Both the position numbers and the translations under genes were made by a program. A stretch of DNA of 64,000 nt from a virus. Numbering within the stretch: position 1 is the first letter of the stretch; the number at the start of each line of letters is the position of its first letter. This document shows, in pieces, positions 29,508 through 36,416 of the stretch. The stretch spans positions 1 through 64,000 of the IMG/VR virus record IMGVR_UViG_3300032323_001487; one strand, written 5' to 3'. Under the pieces are notes generated by a model. That model was not told the origin of the DNA and searched no databases. It worked only from the letters and a program-made list of their open reading frames with translations.

Positions 29508-29537
29508 TTGACAAATGTCGCAGGTGTCCCCTATCCT
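29508..29537 (+). promoter_or_regulatory. Promoter for the 29588 gene
   Basis: TTGACA (29508-29513), 18 bp, TATCCT (29532-29537). AATGTC follows the -35 and GCGACACGCC lies about 30 bp upstream. Confidence 0.65.
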
Positions 29538-29587
29538 GACAGAGTGAAGTTCGATTGGCTTCACGAAAAAAGCAAAAGGAGTTTCAA

Positions 29588-30034
29588 ATGACCAACCCAG
29601 CAAGCGAGCGACAGGTCGCATACATCAACACGCTAATCGCAGAGCGTGGCTACCCAGAGCCTATTGACCTAGCAACCTTGACATCAAGAACTGCCAGCGA
29701 ACTAATCTCGAAGTTGATGGCTATGCCAAAAATTAGTCGTGGGGCTGACAAGGCTTTGTCTCAGGGTATGTATCACCTAGCAGGCGACATCTATCGCTTG
29801 AAGGAGAGTCGCCAGACAGGTCGCCTTTACGCCACTCGCCTGACCATTGACCACAAGTTCGAGTATGCTCCGGGGATTGCCTATCGCCTAACCAGCGAAG
29901 ACAAGATGACCTTAGAGCAGGCAAAGGCTTATGGGGTCGAGACAGGGTTCTGCTGTGTCTGTGGGGCGTTCCTAACTGACGAGCGTTCTGTTCGTGATGG
30001 CATTGGCCCGGTCTGCGCCAAAAAGTATTTTTAG
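29588..30034 (+). CDS. DUF6011-like zinc-knuckle protein
   Basis: 148 aa from the ATG at 29588 (AAAAGGAG RBS; open to 29555). N-terminal ASERQVAYINTLIAERGYPE helix and TSRTASELISKLMAM resemble the helical domain often found in front of DUF6011. The C-terminal FCCVCGAFLTDERSVRDGIGPVCAKKYF matches the DUF6011 zinc-binding signature (CxxCGxxLTD..S...GIGPVC). Such proteins are common in actinophages; role unknown. Confidence 0.75.
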   Translation: MTNPASERQVAYINTLIAERGYPEPIDLATLTSRTASELISKLMAMPKISRGADKALSQGMYHLAGDIYRLKESRQTGRLYATRLTIDHKFEYAPGIAYRLTSEDKMTLEQAKAYGVETGFCCVCGAFLTDERSVRDGIGPVCAKKYF

Positions 30035-30072
30035 GCGTTATAAATCTGTTATAAAAAAGTTTATAAATGAAC

Positions 30073-30101
30073 TTGACAAGACAGACCATAGCGACAATAC
30101 T
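30073..30101 (+). promoter_or_regulatory. Promoter for the 30167 gene
   Basis: TTGACA (30073-30078), 17 bp, AATACT (30096-30101). Two AACTGAATA(C) direct repeats occupy the leader. Confidence 0.6.
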
Positions 30102-30166
30102 TAGACCATAACTGAATAACAACTGAATACAAAAAACTCAATCATCAAAAATCCAAGAAGGACATA

Positions 30167-30466
30167 ATGAAAGAAATCAAGAAAGTTGAACTCGGTTTCA
30201 ACGCAGACGCACGACAGGCACTCGCAGAGTTGCTTGAAGCCAAGGCAGTTATCGCTCAGGCTACCGCCAAGAAGGAAGCCGCCCAGAAGGTTCTGTTTGA
30301 CCTAGTAGGCGACCACAACCAAGCGACCTTCGGTGGCGTTCTATCGTTCAAGATTATTGACGGCAAGAACCGCCACGCTGACCTGACAATTCTCGAAGAG
30401 AAGTATCCCGAGATTTTCGCCGAAGTAATCCGCACAACTGAATACAAGCAAATCCGAACCGCCTAA
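30167..30466 (+). CDS. Hypothetical coiled-coil protein
   Basis: 99 aa, begins MKEIKKVELGFNADARQALA. An Ala/Glu/Lys coiled coil (LLEAKAVIAQATAKKEAAQK) is followed by a small beta/alpha unit (ATFGGVLSFKIIDGKNRHADLTILEEKYPEI..VIRTTEYKQIR). The latter looks like the short domain at the ends of phage recombination or nuclease accessory proteins, but the match is weak. AAGGACA RBS. Confidence 0.55.
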   Translation: MKEIKKVELGFNADARQALAELLEAKAVIAQATAKKEAAQKVLFDLVGDHNQATFGGVLSFKIIDGKNRHADLTILEEKYPEIFAEVIRTTEYKQIRTA

Positions 30467-30492
30467 TCCCCCAACGGCGTTCGGTCGGCAAG

Positions 30493-30516
30493 CCCCCAGA
30501 GCAATCTGGGGGTTTT
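30493..30516 (+). terminator. Rho-independent terminator
   Basis: CCCCCAGA / TCTGGGGG with loop GCAA, then TTTTG. The ACGG repeat array begins immediately after. Confidence 0.85.
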
Positions 30517-30519
30517 GTC

Positions 30520-30960
30520 TTTAACGGCTAGCCCTTGACGGCTCGCCCTATGACCGCCAACGGATAAGACCAACGGCTAGCCCTTGACGGCTCGCCTGAT
30601 ACGGATTGACGGCTCGCCCTATGCCAACGGCTCGCCCTTGACGGACAGCACGCCAGCGGGTCGCTGACGGCTTGCCCTTGACGGCTCGCCCTTGACGGAC
30701 AGACGGACACAGACGGCTCGCCCTATGACCGCTGACGGCTTGCCCGTAGGAAGTCCAACGGCTTGCCCTAAGAGACCCTGACGGGTCGCTAACGGCTTGC
30801 CTATGACGGCTTGCCCTAAACGCCCAACGGGTGAGCGTGTAGAGCCTGACGGGTCGTGTTTTGACGGGTGGGGGAGTGGGAGTCGGGAGAGCCTGACGGA
30901 TAGGTAAAAGGGGGGTGAAGCGATTGACGGGTGGGAAGGGGGAGACGCCGGGGATTGACG
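30520..30960. repeat. ACGGCNNGCC repeat array, candidate origin iterons
   Basis: About 440 bp without a credible gene. At least a dozen copies of ACGGCT(A/C/T)GCC, many as TTGACGGCTCGCCC, occur at irregular 13-25 bp steps (for example near 30524, 30537, 30573, 30586, 30605, 30624, 30680, 30714, 30734, 30758, 30802). Degenerate ACGGGT and ACGGAC copies extend to about 30960. All are in the same orientation. The GGCTNGCC core is a near-palindrome. Such clusters resemble iterons or multi-site operator arrays. Confidence 0.7.
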
Positions 30961-30966
30961 GGTGGG

Positions 30967-30990
30967 TAAAGGGGTAGTGGATTTTCCAGA
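30967..30990 (+). repeat. Dispersed intergenic repeat, copy 7
   Basis: TAAAGGGGTAGTGGATTTTCC, then AGACTTGACA, so a TTGACA abuts it. Confidence 0.6.
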
Positions 30991-31145
30991 CTTGACAAAG
31001 TGGCTGAGTCATGTAGACGCACTCGAAGAAGGGACTCATGAAGGGGGTCGAAGATGGGGGACTCATGAAGGGGGGTTGGGAGTCATGGGGGCGAAGGGGA
31101 AGAAGGGGGGAAGTTCAGGGGGAAGGGGGAAGCCGGGAAAGGTTT

Positions 31146-31175
31146 TGGAAAAGGGGTAGGGGATTTTCCAAGCGA
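31146..31175 (+). repeat. Dispersed intergenic repeat, copy 8
   Basis: TGGAAAAGGGGTAGGGGATT then TTCCAAGCGAG. GGAAAA and TTTTCC arms could pair in this copy. Confidence 0.65.
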
Positions 31176-31187
31176 GTTTTTAGGTCT

Positions 31188-31216
31188 AAAAAACACAAGA
31201 TACAAAAAAAGTCAAG
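31188..31216 (+). repeat. A-rich direct repeat, copy 1
   Basis: 29 bp A-rich segment (core ACACAAGATAC) that matches 31394-31422 at 27 of 29 positions. Each follows a dispersed-repeat copy, so a ~70-90 bp module is duplicated. Confidence 0.7.
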
Positions 31217-31332
31217 TCGTGATGAGTCGAAGTTCAGCAAGAAGCACGCAAGATGAGCAAGAAGCACCCAAGATAAGCAAGATAAGCAATAAAACAGGAG
31301 AAGTTCGAGAAAGTTGCCTCGAAAACGAGGCA

Positions 31333-31363
31333 GGAAAAAGGGGTATAGGTTTTTCCAAGCGAT
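31333..31363 (+). repeat. Dispersed intergenic repeat, copy 9
   Basis: GGAAAAAGGGGTATAGGTTT then TTCCAAGCGA, close to consensus. Confidence 0.65.
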
Positions 31364-31393
31364 TTTCTCGACCCAAGAAGCGTCGAGTCCATC

Positions 31394-31422
31394 AAAAAAC
31401 ATAAGATACGAAAAAAGTCAAG
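31394..31422 (+). repeat. A-rich direct repeat, copy 2
   Basis: Partner of 31188-31216 with two substitutions (core ACATAAGATAC). Confidence 0.7.
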
Positions 31423-31590
31423 TTTTATCGACTCATCAAACGCAAAAAATAACAAAGAAAACAAAGAACGAACCAAAAAACAGAGAACGAGCAAAGCGAA
31501 GGAGAAGAAGCGAAGGAGAAGTTCAGGAAGTTCAGCAAAGAAATAAAAATCCCCAGGCCCTGGACCTGGAACCACCTGGGTGGTATTTCC

Positions 31591-31619
31591 GCGTGGAAAA
31601 CCAAAGACCCCTTTTTTTA
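31591..31619 (-). repeat. Dispersed intergenic repeat, copy 10 (reverse)
   Basis: GCGTGGAAAACCAAAGACCC then CTTTTTTT, reverse orientation. Confidence 0.6.
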
Positions 31620-31670
31620 TTTTCTATCCCTGGCAGGAAACTTTCTGGGACTCAGCAAAAGAGATAGCAA

Positions 31671-31793
31671 ATGCTAGTAGGCGAGAACTACTACAACGCA
31701 GACGCTGGTCTCTTTGCTCAGGAAGATGTGTTTGGCGAACACAATTCGTGCGAGCACGACCACACTTGCGTATGTGGAAAGGAATTAGGCTAA
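31671..31793 (+). CDS. Very small Cys/His-rich protein
   Basis: 40 aa, begins MLVGENYYNADAGLFAQEDV. C27, H29, H31, C33 and C35 (CEHDHTCVC) form a tight potential zinc site at the end. No clear RBS, but a terminator follows 18 bp after the stop. Tentative. Confidence 0.45.
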   Translation: MLVGENYYNADAGLFAQEDVFGEHNSCEHDHTCVCGKELG

Positions 31794-31810
31794 AAACCTA
31801 AAACCAAGGA

Positions 31811-31841
31811 ACGCTCCACCAGAAATGGTGGGGCGTTTTTT
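31811..31841 (+). terminator. Rho-independent terminator
   Basis: CGCTCCACC / GGTGGGGCG (one T-G pair), loop AGAAAT, TTTTTT. Confidence 0.88.
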
Positions 31842-31877
31842 GTATCTTGAATCAAATCCCGCCGTGCGCCAGAGTCA

Positions 31878-31906
31878 GAAAAAGGGGTAGTGGTTTTTCC
31901 GAGCGC
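31878..31906 (+). repeat. Dispersed intergenic repeat, copy 11
   Basis: AAAAAGGGGTAGTGGTTTTT then CCGAGCG, taken as the closest to consensus. Confidence 0.7.
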
Positions 31907-32031
31907 GTCGTCATGGCTTCGCTTCGCTCGCGATTGGTTCGGCGCTCGCTGGTCTTGGGGGTGGGCTTCGCGCTCGCGGAGTTCGACAAGAAATAGGTGC
32001 GCGACACGCCAAAAATAGTTTGCGCGAAAAC

Positions 32032-32061
32032 TTGACAAATGTCAGTGGTCAGTATCATACT
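32032..32061 (+). promoter_or_regulatory. Promoter for the 32086 gene
   Basis: TTGACA (32032-32037) and CATACT (32056-32061), 18 bp. TGACAAATGTCA dyad over the -35; GCGACACGCC box about 30 bp upstream. Confidence 0.6.
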
Positions 32062-32085
32062 TGACTTGTCTAAGAAAGGACAAAG

Positions 32086-32367
32086 ATGAAACTCGAAAGA
32101 CGAATTACTTATTTTCTAGATGGAAAGCAACTCTGGTCATACAAAGACTTAGCCAAGAAGTATGACATTAGCGACGCCGTTGTGCGCCGTTTCTTGAATC
32201 ACCCAGACGCCGTATTCACGCGACCACGCGAAGTAGCGCGAACAGCAGACCACGCGCAAGCAGTGGTTCTATTCGACGCCGATGAATTAGACGCTTGGTT
32301 CGCGCCACAAGCGCGAATTACTCGCGACCACATCGAGCGCGGTCGCGGAAGACCACGCAAGAAATAA
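32086..32367 (+). CDS. HTH protein with AT-hook-like C-terminus
   Basis: 93 aa. YKDLAKKYDISDAVVRRFLNHPDAVF (about 19-45) has the spacing of a helix-turn-helix. FDADELDAWFAPQARIT resembles the tail of excisionase/AlpA-type regulators. The final ERGRGRPRKK is an AT-hook (GRP core). Together they suggest a small DNA-binding regulator or nucleoid protein, possibly for the early promoters. AAAGGACA RBS. Confidence 0.65.
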   Translation: MKLERRITYFLDGKQLWSYKDLAKKYDISDAVVRRFLNHPDAVFTRPREVARTADHAQAVVLFDADELDAWFAPQARITRDHIERGRGRPRKK

Positions 32368-32368
32368 C

Positions 32369-32397
32369 TTGCGCGATGTCGCAGACATCTGTATAAT
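32369..32397 (+). promoter_or_regulatory. Promoter with operator dyad for the 32448 operon
   Basis: TTGCGC (32369-32374), 17 bp, TATAAT (32392-32397). GATGTC-GCA-GACATC (32375-32389) fills the spacer, the same ATGTC-N3-GACAT dyad as at 18936. Confidence 0.7.
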
Positions 32398-32447
32398 AAA
32401 AATGTGCTGATAGCACGAAAAGACAAAAAGAAAGCAGGACATAAAAA

Positions 32448-32663
32448 ATGGCAAAGCAAGTTTATTTCGTAGTCGCAGTCGAGTTCGACGAAGACAACGA
32501 CAACAAGCCAGAGTTCTTTATTGACGAAGGTCGCGCCGATGTTGTATTCGGCGACGAGTCAGTCTGGGACACCGAAGACAGCGAGTGGCAGTCAATTAGA
32601 GACGACAACGAAAAAGTCTTCGAGCAAGCAACCAAGTTTCTCAACGAAAAGTTCGGAGCGTAA
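32448..32663 (+). CDS. Small acidic hypothetical protein
   Basis: 71 aa, begins MAKQVYFVVAVEFDEDNDNK. Acidic; a strand, then a helix (NEKVFEQATKFLNEKFG). GCAGGACA RBS. First of three coupled small genes. No family recognised. Confidence 0.6.
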   Translation: MAKQVYFVVAVEFDEDNDNKPEFFIDEGRADVVFGDESVWDTEDSEWQSIRDDNEKVFEQATKFLNEKFGA

Positions 32664-32803
32664 TGAGCAAGCGTAAGTATCGTTTCGGCAGAGAGTTCGT
32701 TTACCGACAGAAACTTTCAGCGTTGCGGAAGTTTCCATCTAGGTTCAGCACTCAGGAAAGAATTGCTATTCTCAATGGGTATCTTATCTGGGAGCGCAAC
32801 TAA
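32663..32803 (+). CDS. Small basic hypothetical protein
   Basis: 46 aa, begins MSKRKYRFGREFVYRQKLSA. Basic and helical (STQERIAILNGYLIWERN). Both ends coupled (TAATG at start and stop). No family recognised. Confidence 0.55.
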   Translation: MSKRKYRFGREFVYRQKLSALRKFPSRFSTQERIAILNGYLIWERN

Positions 32804-33021
32804 TGGCAGTAAAAGTTGGAGACCAATACTTTACCGAAAACCTTGCCGACCATTTTGGACACAAGGTCGAGATTGCTCAATACACCGACTTGTATTCAGG
32901 AGAAGTTAGCGACTACCGCCTTCACTGCGCCGAGCCAGATTGCGAATCGCCTGTTGGCATCGCCGTAGAAGTGGTTAGTCTTTCTGGCGAAATCGCCTAT
33001 GTAGTATCAAAGCAAATCTAA
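32803..33021 (+). CDS. Small hypothetical protein with His/Cys pair
   Basis: 72 aa, begins MAVKVGDQYFTENLADHFGH. Beta-rich, with HCAEPDC in the middle as a possible metal site. No family recognised. Confidence 0.55.
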   Translation: MAVKVGDQYFTENLADHFGHKVEIAQYTDLYSGEVSDYRLHCAEPDCESPVGIAVEVVSLSGEIAYVVSKQI

Positions 33022-33041
33022 GTAGAAAAGGAAAAAGCAAA

Positions 33042-33299
33042 ATGACTGAACAACAAAAAGTAGTGGGCGGAGTTCCGCAAGACCAGATGACCCCTGGGGA
33101 CATCGTGGATTACTGGGGAGCGATTGTTGGAAGTAATTCCGATGGAGACCTAATCGCTTGGCAACAAGGGTCGAACGAGTTGAACATTTTTGGTGCGGAC
33201 TACAAGAGTGGTCTTTACCGATACGAGAGCAGTGTCGAAGAAGATTTCACAGAGCGGGATTTAGATTTCGTGATGGAATACTGCGACTTTAATTTCTAA
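33042..33299 (+). CDS. Small acidic hypothetical protein
   Basis: 85 aa, begins MTEQQKVVGGVPQDQMTPGD. Acidic and aromatic, without recognisable motifs. AAAGGAAA RBS; followed by a terminator. Confidence 0.6.
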   Translation: MTEQQKVVGGVPQDQMTPGDIVDYWGAIVGSNSDGDLIAWQQGSNELNIFGADYKSGLYRYESSVEEDFTERDLDFVMEYCDFNF

Positions 33300-33317
33300 A
33301 CTCAGAAGTAAAGAAGC

Positions 33318-33354
33318 GCGGGGCTGAGCGAAAGTTCAGTCCCGCTTTTCTTTT
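33318..33354 (+). terminator. Rho-independent terminator
   Basis: GCGGGGCTGA / TCAGTCCCGC (one G-T pair), loop GCGAAAGT, then TTTTCTTTT. Confidence 0.85.
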
Positions 33355-33646
33355 AACACGCAAATAATTAGATAATAAAACTCAAATCCCGATACAAAAA
33401 GTATTTTTTAGCAATTTTTATTCAAGCGCCGTGATTTTCTAGTGTTCCGCGTCATCGCAGGTGGTGCGGGGCTGCCGATTTGAAGGGGTAGTTGGTTTTC
33501 CGAGCGTCGTTGATGCCGAACTTGACTTTTTCCATCGCTTGTGGGCTAAAATAGTCGAACAACTGAATACCGATTTGGGAGAACCAAGACAAAACACGAC
33601 CAAGAAAAGATAAGAGCCGAAAGGTTCTGGAAAGGTAGGTCGCCTT
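33355..33646 (+). promoter_or_regulatory. Intergenic region with promoter of the NlpC/P60 gene
   Basis: An AT-rich stretch (33361-33425), then dispersed-repeat copy 12 (33482-33507), then TTGACT (33522-33527), 19 bp and TAAAAT (33547-33552). An untranslated leader of about 90 nt follows. Confidence 0.55.
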
Positions 33647-34303
33647 ATGAAATGGTTGCTAGCAATAGGACTCGTCATTATCTTGACTACTACGGGAAGT
33701 TTTCCGTACGGAGAAAATGCGAGCGCAAGCGACAGGACATCAATGATTGCCGACAAGCAGGTTGTTGTTGTTGTTCCACAGCAAAAATCAAAAACACACG
33801 TTCTTGACTTTTTGAAACCAGACCCAAACAGGGAAACTGGAATTATGGAAGAAATGTTTCTAGCAGAGCAAGATAGATTACTTGCGAAAGCAGAGATAGA
33901 ACGTGAACTACAACTAAATACCGCAAAAATCCAATCAGTAGTGGGGCAACTGAAAAGCCGAGTTGGAAAGACTTGGTATGTATTTTCAGGACACACACCG
34001 CGTGGTTGGGATTGTTCGGGTCTGGTCTACTGGGCTTATGAACAATTAGGAGTGTCAGTAGAGCACTCCGCTAACAAGCAAGGTAATTCGGGAACAAAGG
34101 TGAGAACCCCGAAGATTGGCGACATAGTGGTATTCGGCTACAAAGGGTCGAAGTCTTACTACCACTCGTCTATCTACATTGGCGATGGAAAGGTTATTCA
34201 CGCGGGATTCAGAAAAGGAACTAGCACATCCATAATCGCGCTTGATGACCCTTCATTCAAAGACAGCACCATCACATTCGTTCGGCTTATTGAATCGAAC
34301 TAA
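33647..34303 (+). CDS. Secreted NlpC/P60 endopeptidase
   Basis: 218 aa. Signal peptide MKWLLAIGLVIILTTTGSFP (cleavage near 28) and a short coiled coil (EEMFLAEQDRLLAKAEIERE). The NlpC/P60 domain has C123 (WDCSGLVYWAYEQLGV), the IGDIVVFGYKG strand, H173 (YYHSSIYIGDGKVIHAG) and H185, so the Cys-His core is intact. It should cut peptidoglycan stem peptides outside the membrane. Encoded far from the lysis cassette, it may instead modify the wall early, for superinfection exclusion or controlled lysis. Confidence 0.82.
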   Translation: MKWLLAIGLVIILTTTGSFPYGENASASDRTSMIADKQVVVVVPQQKSKTHVLDFLKPDPNRETGIMEEMFLAEQDRLLAKAEIERELQLNTAKIQSVVGQLKSRVGKTWYVFSGHTPRGWDCSGLVYWAYEQLGVSVEHSANKQGNSGTKVRTPKIGDIVVFGYKGSKSYYHSSIYIGDGKVIHAGFRKGTSTSIIALDDPSFKDSTITFVRLIESN

Positions 34304-34320
34304 AACTAATAAGCAAGAGA

Positions 34321-34356
34321 GAACCCTTCGCGCTCGCGGGGGGTTTTCTTTTTTCT
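34321..34356 (+). terminator. Terminator containing the CGCGCTCGCGG dyad
   Basis: GAACCC..CGCG-CT-CGCG..GGGTTTTC, then TTTTTT. The dyad CGCGCTCGCGG forms the apex of the hairpin. Confidence 0.8.
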
Positions 34357-34365
34357 CAAATGGAC

Positions 34366-34393
34366 TTGACAACGAGTGCCTATGCTATATTAT
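34366..34393 (+). promoter_or_regulatory. Promoter for the 34431 gene
   Basis: TTGACA (34366-34371), 16 bp, TATTAT (34388-34393). Confidence 0.6.
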
Positions 34394-34430
34394 TTACTTA
34401 TCACCCGAAATAAAAAAGGAGAACAGGGAG

Positions 34431-34679
34431 ATGAGCAAACTAAATTACTCGCCAAACAAAGCAGATGCCGTGCTGATTGCTAGCGCATTAGAGCACTACG
34501 CAAAGGTAGCGCGTGAGAAGAGCGCCGAGAGTTATTCAGGAGTAGACAAACTAATCTACGACTCAATGGCAATCAATGCCGAGACCATTCACGCCGAGAT
34601 TCAGAAGGAACTCGACGAGATTGAGCGTCAGGCTTACGAAGACTACAAGGCGCTAGTTGGTTCATCACCAGAAGCCTAA
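34431..34679 (+). CDS. Small helical hypothetical protein
   Basis: 82 aa from the ATG at 34431 (GGGAG RBS; the frame is open upstream to 34242). All-helical: ADAVLIASALEHYAKVAREKSAE and ETIHAEIQKELDEIERQAYEDYK, probably a helical hairpin. No family recognised. Confidence 0.6.
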   Translation: MSKLNYSPNKADAVLIASALEHYAKVAREKSAESYSGVDKLIYDSMAINAETIHAEIQKELDEIERQAYEDYKALVGSSPEA

Positions 34680-34694
34680 GCAATAGTCAGGAAG

Positions 34695-34726
34695 ACCCCC
34701 GTAGAAATGCGGGGGTTTTCTTTTTT
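34695..34726 (+). terminator. Rho-independent terminator
   Basis: CCCCCG / CGGGGG with loop TAGAAATG, then TTTTCTTTTTT. Confidence 0.88.
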
Positions 34727-34745
34727 CGACACGATAAAAAAGGAC

Positions 34746-34774
34746 TTGACTTTATGATTCAGTTTCCATAGACT
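34746..34774 (+). promoter_or_regulatory. Promoter for the 34824 operon
   Basis: TTGACT (34746-34751), 17 bp, TAGACT (34769-34774). CGACACGA lies about 15 bp upstream. Confidence 0.6.
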
Positions 34775-34823
34775 TTTGTCTATCAAGTCAGAAAGACTTG
34801 TGGAAACTAACTAAGGAGCAGTT

Positions 34824-35087
34824 ATGGAAACTACCGAAATCAAACAGCGCATCATTGAGATTAGCGAACGACTAGTCGAAATAAACAGAGAGCAGTCTGC
34901 TTCTGGATTCGAACTTGCTCGCGCACAGGGCACAGATGCCGAACTAGGTATTCACATAGACCCACTCACCAAATGGGCTAGGCGTATGCGCGAACTCAAT
35001 ACCGAGTCTCAGGAACTTGTGGCAGAGCGTCGCCGACTAAGAGACATCAAGCGCGAACAGCGCGTATGCGATTGCGCGTGCCACTAA
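34824..35087 (+). CDS. Small coiled-coil protein with Cys/His end
   Basis: 87 aa, begins METTEIKQRIIEISERLVEI. Coiled-coil heptads at both ends (RELNTESQELVAERRRLRDIKRE) and a C-terminal CDCACH metal-binding-like motif. Couples to the next gene (TAATG). Confidence 0.6.
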   Translation: METTEIKQRIIEISERLVEINREQSASGFELARAQGTDAELGIHIDPLTKWARRMRELNTESQELVAERRRLRDIKREQRVCDCACH

Positions 35088-35875
35088 TGAAACTCACAAC
35101 CCCGATTGAGATTGACACCGCGCTCGCGGAACTCTACGACAAGAAGTATGAATTGAGATTGTCAGTGGAGCGTGCCGAGCAGGAAGTGCTTTTTGTCGAG
35201 AAGTATTACCCAAGCAACCAAGTTCGCAAGGAGCAAGCCGAGATTCGTGTAATCGTAGCCAAGAATAAACTTGCCGAACTGAGCACCGAGATTGCCGAAG
35301 TCGAGAAACTCTACACAGGTTGGACTCGCGCTTTTCTAGTTAGCAACGCTAATGGACACATTCACTCTTCGATGGAATGTAGCACTTGTTTCGATACCAC
35401 TCGATTCATTTGGCTACCGAACTTGTCTGGCGAAGACAGATTGAAGATTGCCGAGTTAGCAGGTGAAGGTGCTTGTACTATTTGCTACCCAGATGCGCCG
35501 AGCGAATACTTTTTGCGTAAGTGTCAGTTGGAAGACCCAAAGAAGGTTCAAGCACGCGAAGAGCGCGACGCAAAGAAGAAAGAGCGCGACGCGAAGAAGT
35601 TGCTAACTGGAATTACTAACCCAGATGGAACAGACCTAGTGATACGCGAGCGCCGATACAACAACACCATCAAGACAGAGCGCACAGCGCAGATTTGGGC
35701 AGTAGACAACCTTTACTGGATTGGTCAGTATGCCGACAAGGATTGGTTGGTTGAGCAGGTCGAAGAGCGTAAGCAGAACCACGAAATCGTCTTGGTGGCG
35801 CTCGCGCACAAGCGCGGGACATCAGTTGAAGAGCAACGCGAGTTGATTGCTAAGAAATTGAAGGCAAAGTTCTAA
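35087..35875 (+). CDS. Conserved actinophage protein with Cys motifs
   Basis: 262 aa from the ATG at 35087, coupled to the upstream stop. A coiled-coil N-terminal third is followed by AFLVSNANGHIHSSMECSTCFDTTRFIWLPNLSG..EGACTICYPDAP, a His-Cys2 / Cys2 zinc module seen in many actinobacteriophage proteins of unknown function. The C-terminal part is Lys/Arg/Glu-rich, then RTAQIWAVDNLYWIGQYADKDW. Confidence 0.72.
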   Translation: MKLTTPIEIDTALAELYDKKYELRLSVERAEQEVLFVEKYYPSNQVRKEQAEIRVIVAKNKLAELSTEIAEVEKLYTGWTRAFLVSNANGHIHSSMECSTCFDTTRFIWLPNLSGEDRLKIAELAGEGACTICYPDAPSEYFLRKCQLEDPKKVQAREERDAKKKERDAKKLLTGITNPDGTDLVIRERRYNNTIKTERTAQIWAVDNLYWIGQYADKDWLVEQVEERKQNHEIVLVALAHKRGTSVEEQRELIAKKLKAKF

Positions 35876-35910
35876 AAACAACGAAAAAGTTGATGCGGGA
35901 AGCCATGTAT

Positions 35911-35937
35911 TCGCTCGGAAAACCAAAACCCCCTTTC
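35911..35937 (-). repeat. Dispersed intergenic repeat, copy 13 (reverse)
   Basis: TCGCTCGGAAAACCAAAACC then CCCTTT. Located between the 35087 gene end and the next promoter. Confidence 0.6.
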
Positions 35938-36030
35938 TACGCCAGGCCCCGCCCGACTCAGTGGCCCCGCCTCACAAAAAATGGGACTCAGGAGCCGAAG
36001 ACACGCCGACACAAATAAAAAGACAAATAC

Positions 36031-36059
36031 TTGACAGATTGTAAATAAACCTATAATCT
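36031..36059 (+). promoter_or_regulatory. Promoter for the 36100 gene
   Basis: TTGACA (36031-36036); TATAAT begins 15 bp later and TAATCT 17 bp later. ACACGCCGACAC precedes it by about 20 bp. Confidence 0.6.
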
Positions 36060-36099
36060 TGATACATAGGAAAGTTCCCTAAGGAAAAAAGGAGTTGAA

Positions 36100-36333
36100 A
36101 TGCCTGAGAACAAATCAAAGTGCTACTACTGCGATGCCGAAGACTTTAACGACAAAGAGTTGTGTGCCGATACTTACAAGGGCGAGTTAAATCACGCCGA
36201 GCAGAAGTGGTGCGAGTATTGCGAAGAGCAACCTGTCGACAATCAAGATGGAGACAACGACCACTGCGCTCAGTGCTACTACGAGTGGAAAGCCGAAGAG
36301 CGTGGTCGCAACTGGGATTACTACCACGCCTAA
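36100..36333 (+). CDS. Small zinc-ribbon protein
   Basis: 77 aa. CYYC (about 8-11), CEYC (about 38-41) and CAQC (about 56-59) give two possible metal sites in an acidic, aromatic protein ending GRNWDYYHA. AAGGAG RBS. Similar in style to the 20318 and 26701 proteins. Confidence 0.65.
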   Translation: MPENKSKCYYCDAEDFNDKELCADTYKGELNHAEQKWCEYCEEQPVDNQDGDNDHCAQCYYEWKAEERGRNWDYYHA

Positions 36334-36361
36334 AAAATCTTTTACGACACGCTTGACAAAT
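36331..36361 (+). repeat. 31 bp direct repeat spanning a promoter, copy B
   Basis: Identical to 21602-21632, again from a stop codon through CGACACGCTTGACA. Both copies follow a zinc-ribbon gene. Confidence 0.8.
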
Positions 36362-36381
36362 GTCTAAAAGTTCATAATAAT
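36353..36381 (+). promoter_or_regulatory. Promoter for the 36417 operon
   Basis: TTGACA (36353-36358), 17 bp, AATAAT. AATGTC directly follows the -35. Confidence 0.65.
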
Positions 36382-36416
36382 AGTTATGTAGTCAAACAAA
36401 CTACAAAGGAGAAGAA

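Larger units (their letters stand above)
30961..31670. other. Gene-free purine-rich and A-rich region
   Basis: About 700 bp with strong strand asymmetry. 30961-31170 is G-rich, including two copies of GACTCATGAAGGGGG at about 31033 and 31059. 31180-31560 is A-rich on the plus strand. Overlapping ORFs exist only because of low complexity. Contains four dispersed-repeat copies and a duplicated module. The combination with the adjacent iteron-like array suggests a replication origin. Confidence 0.5.

Noticed and set aside
30520-30960. CRISPR array
   Set aside because: Repeats are about 10-14 bp with irregular spacing and no uniform spacers; no cas genes.
30528-31066. Minus-strand ORFs over the ACGGCNNGCC array
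   Set aside because: The peptides are periodic artefacts of the repeat (PSRASR..SGEPSRASR) with no start signals.
30962-31667. Overlapping ORFs on both strands (for example 30962-31159, 31038-31256, 31115-31402, 31314-31667)
   Set aside because: Low-complexity translations (Gly/Arg/Lys or Phe/Leu runs), no ribosome-binding sites, and they coincide with direct repeats and dispersed-repeat copies.
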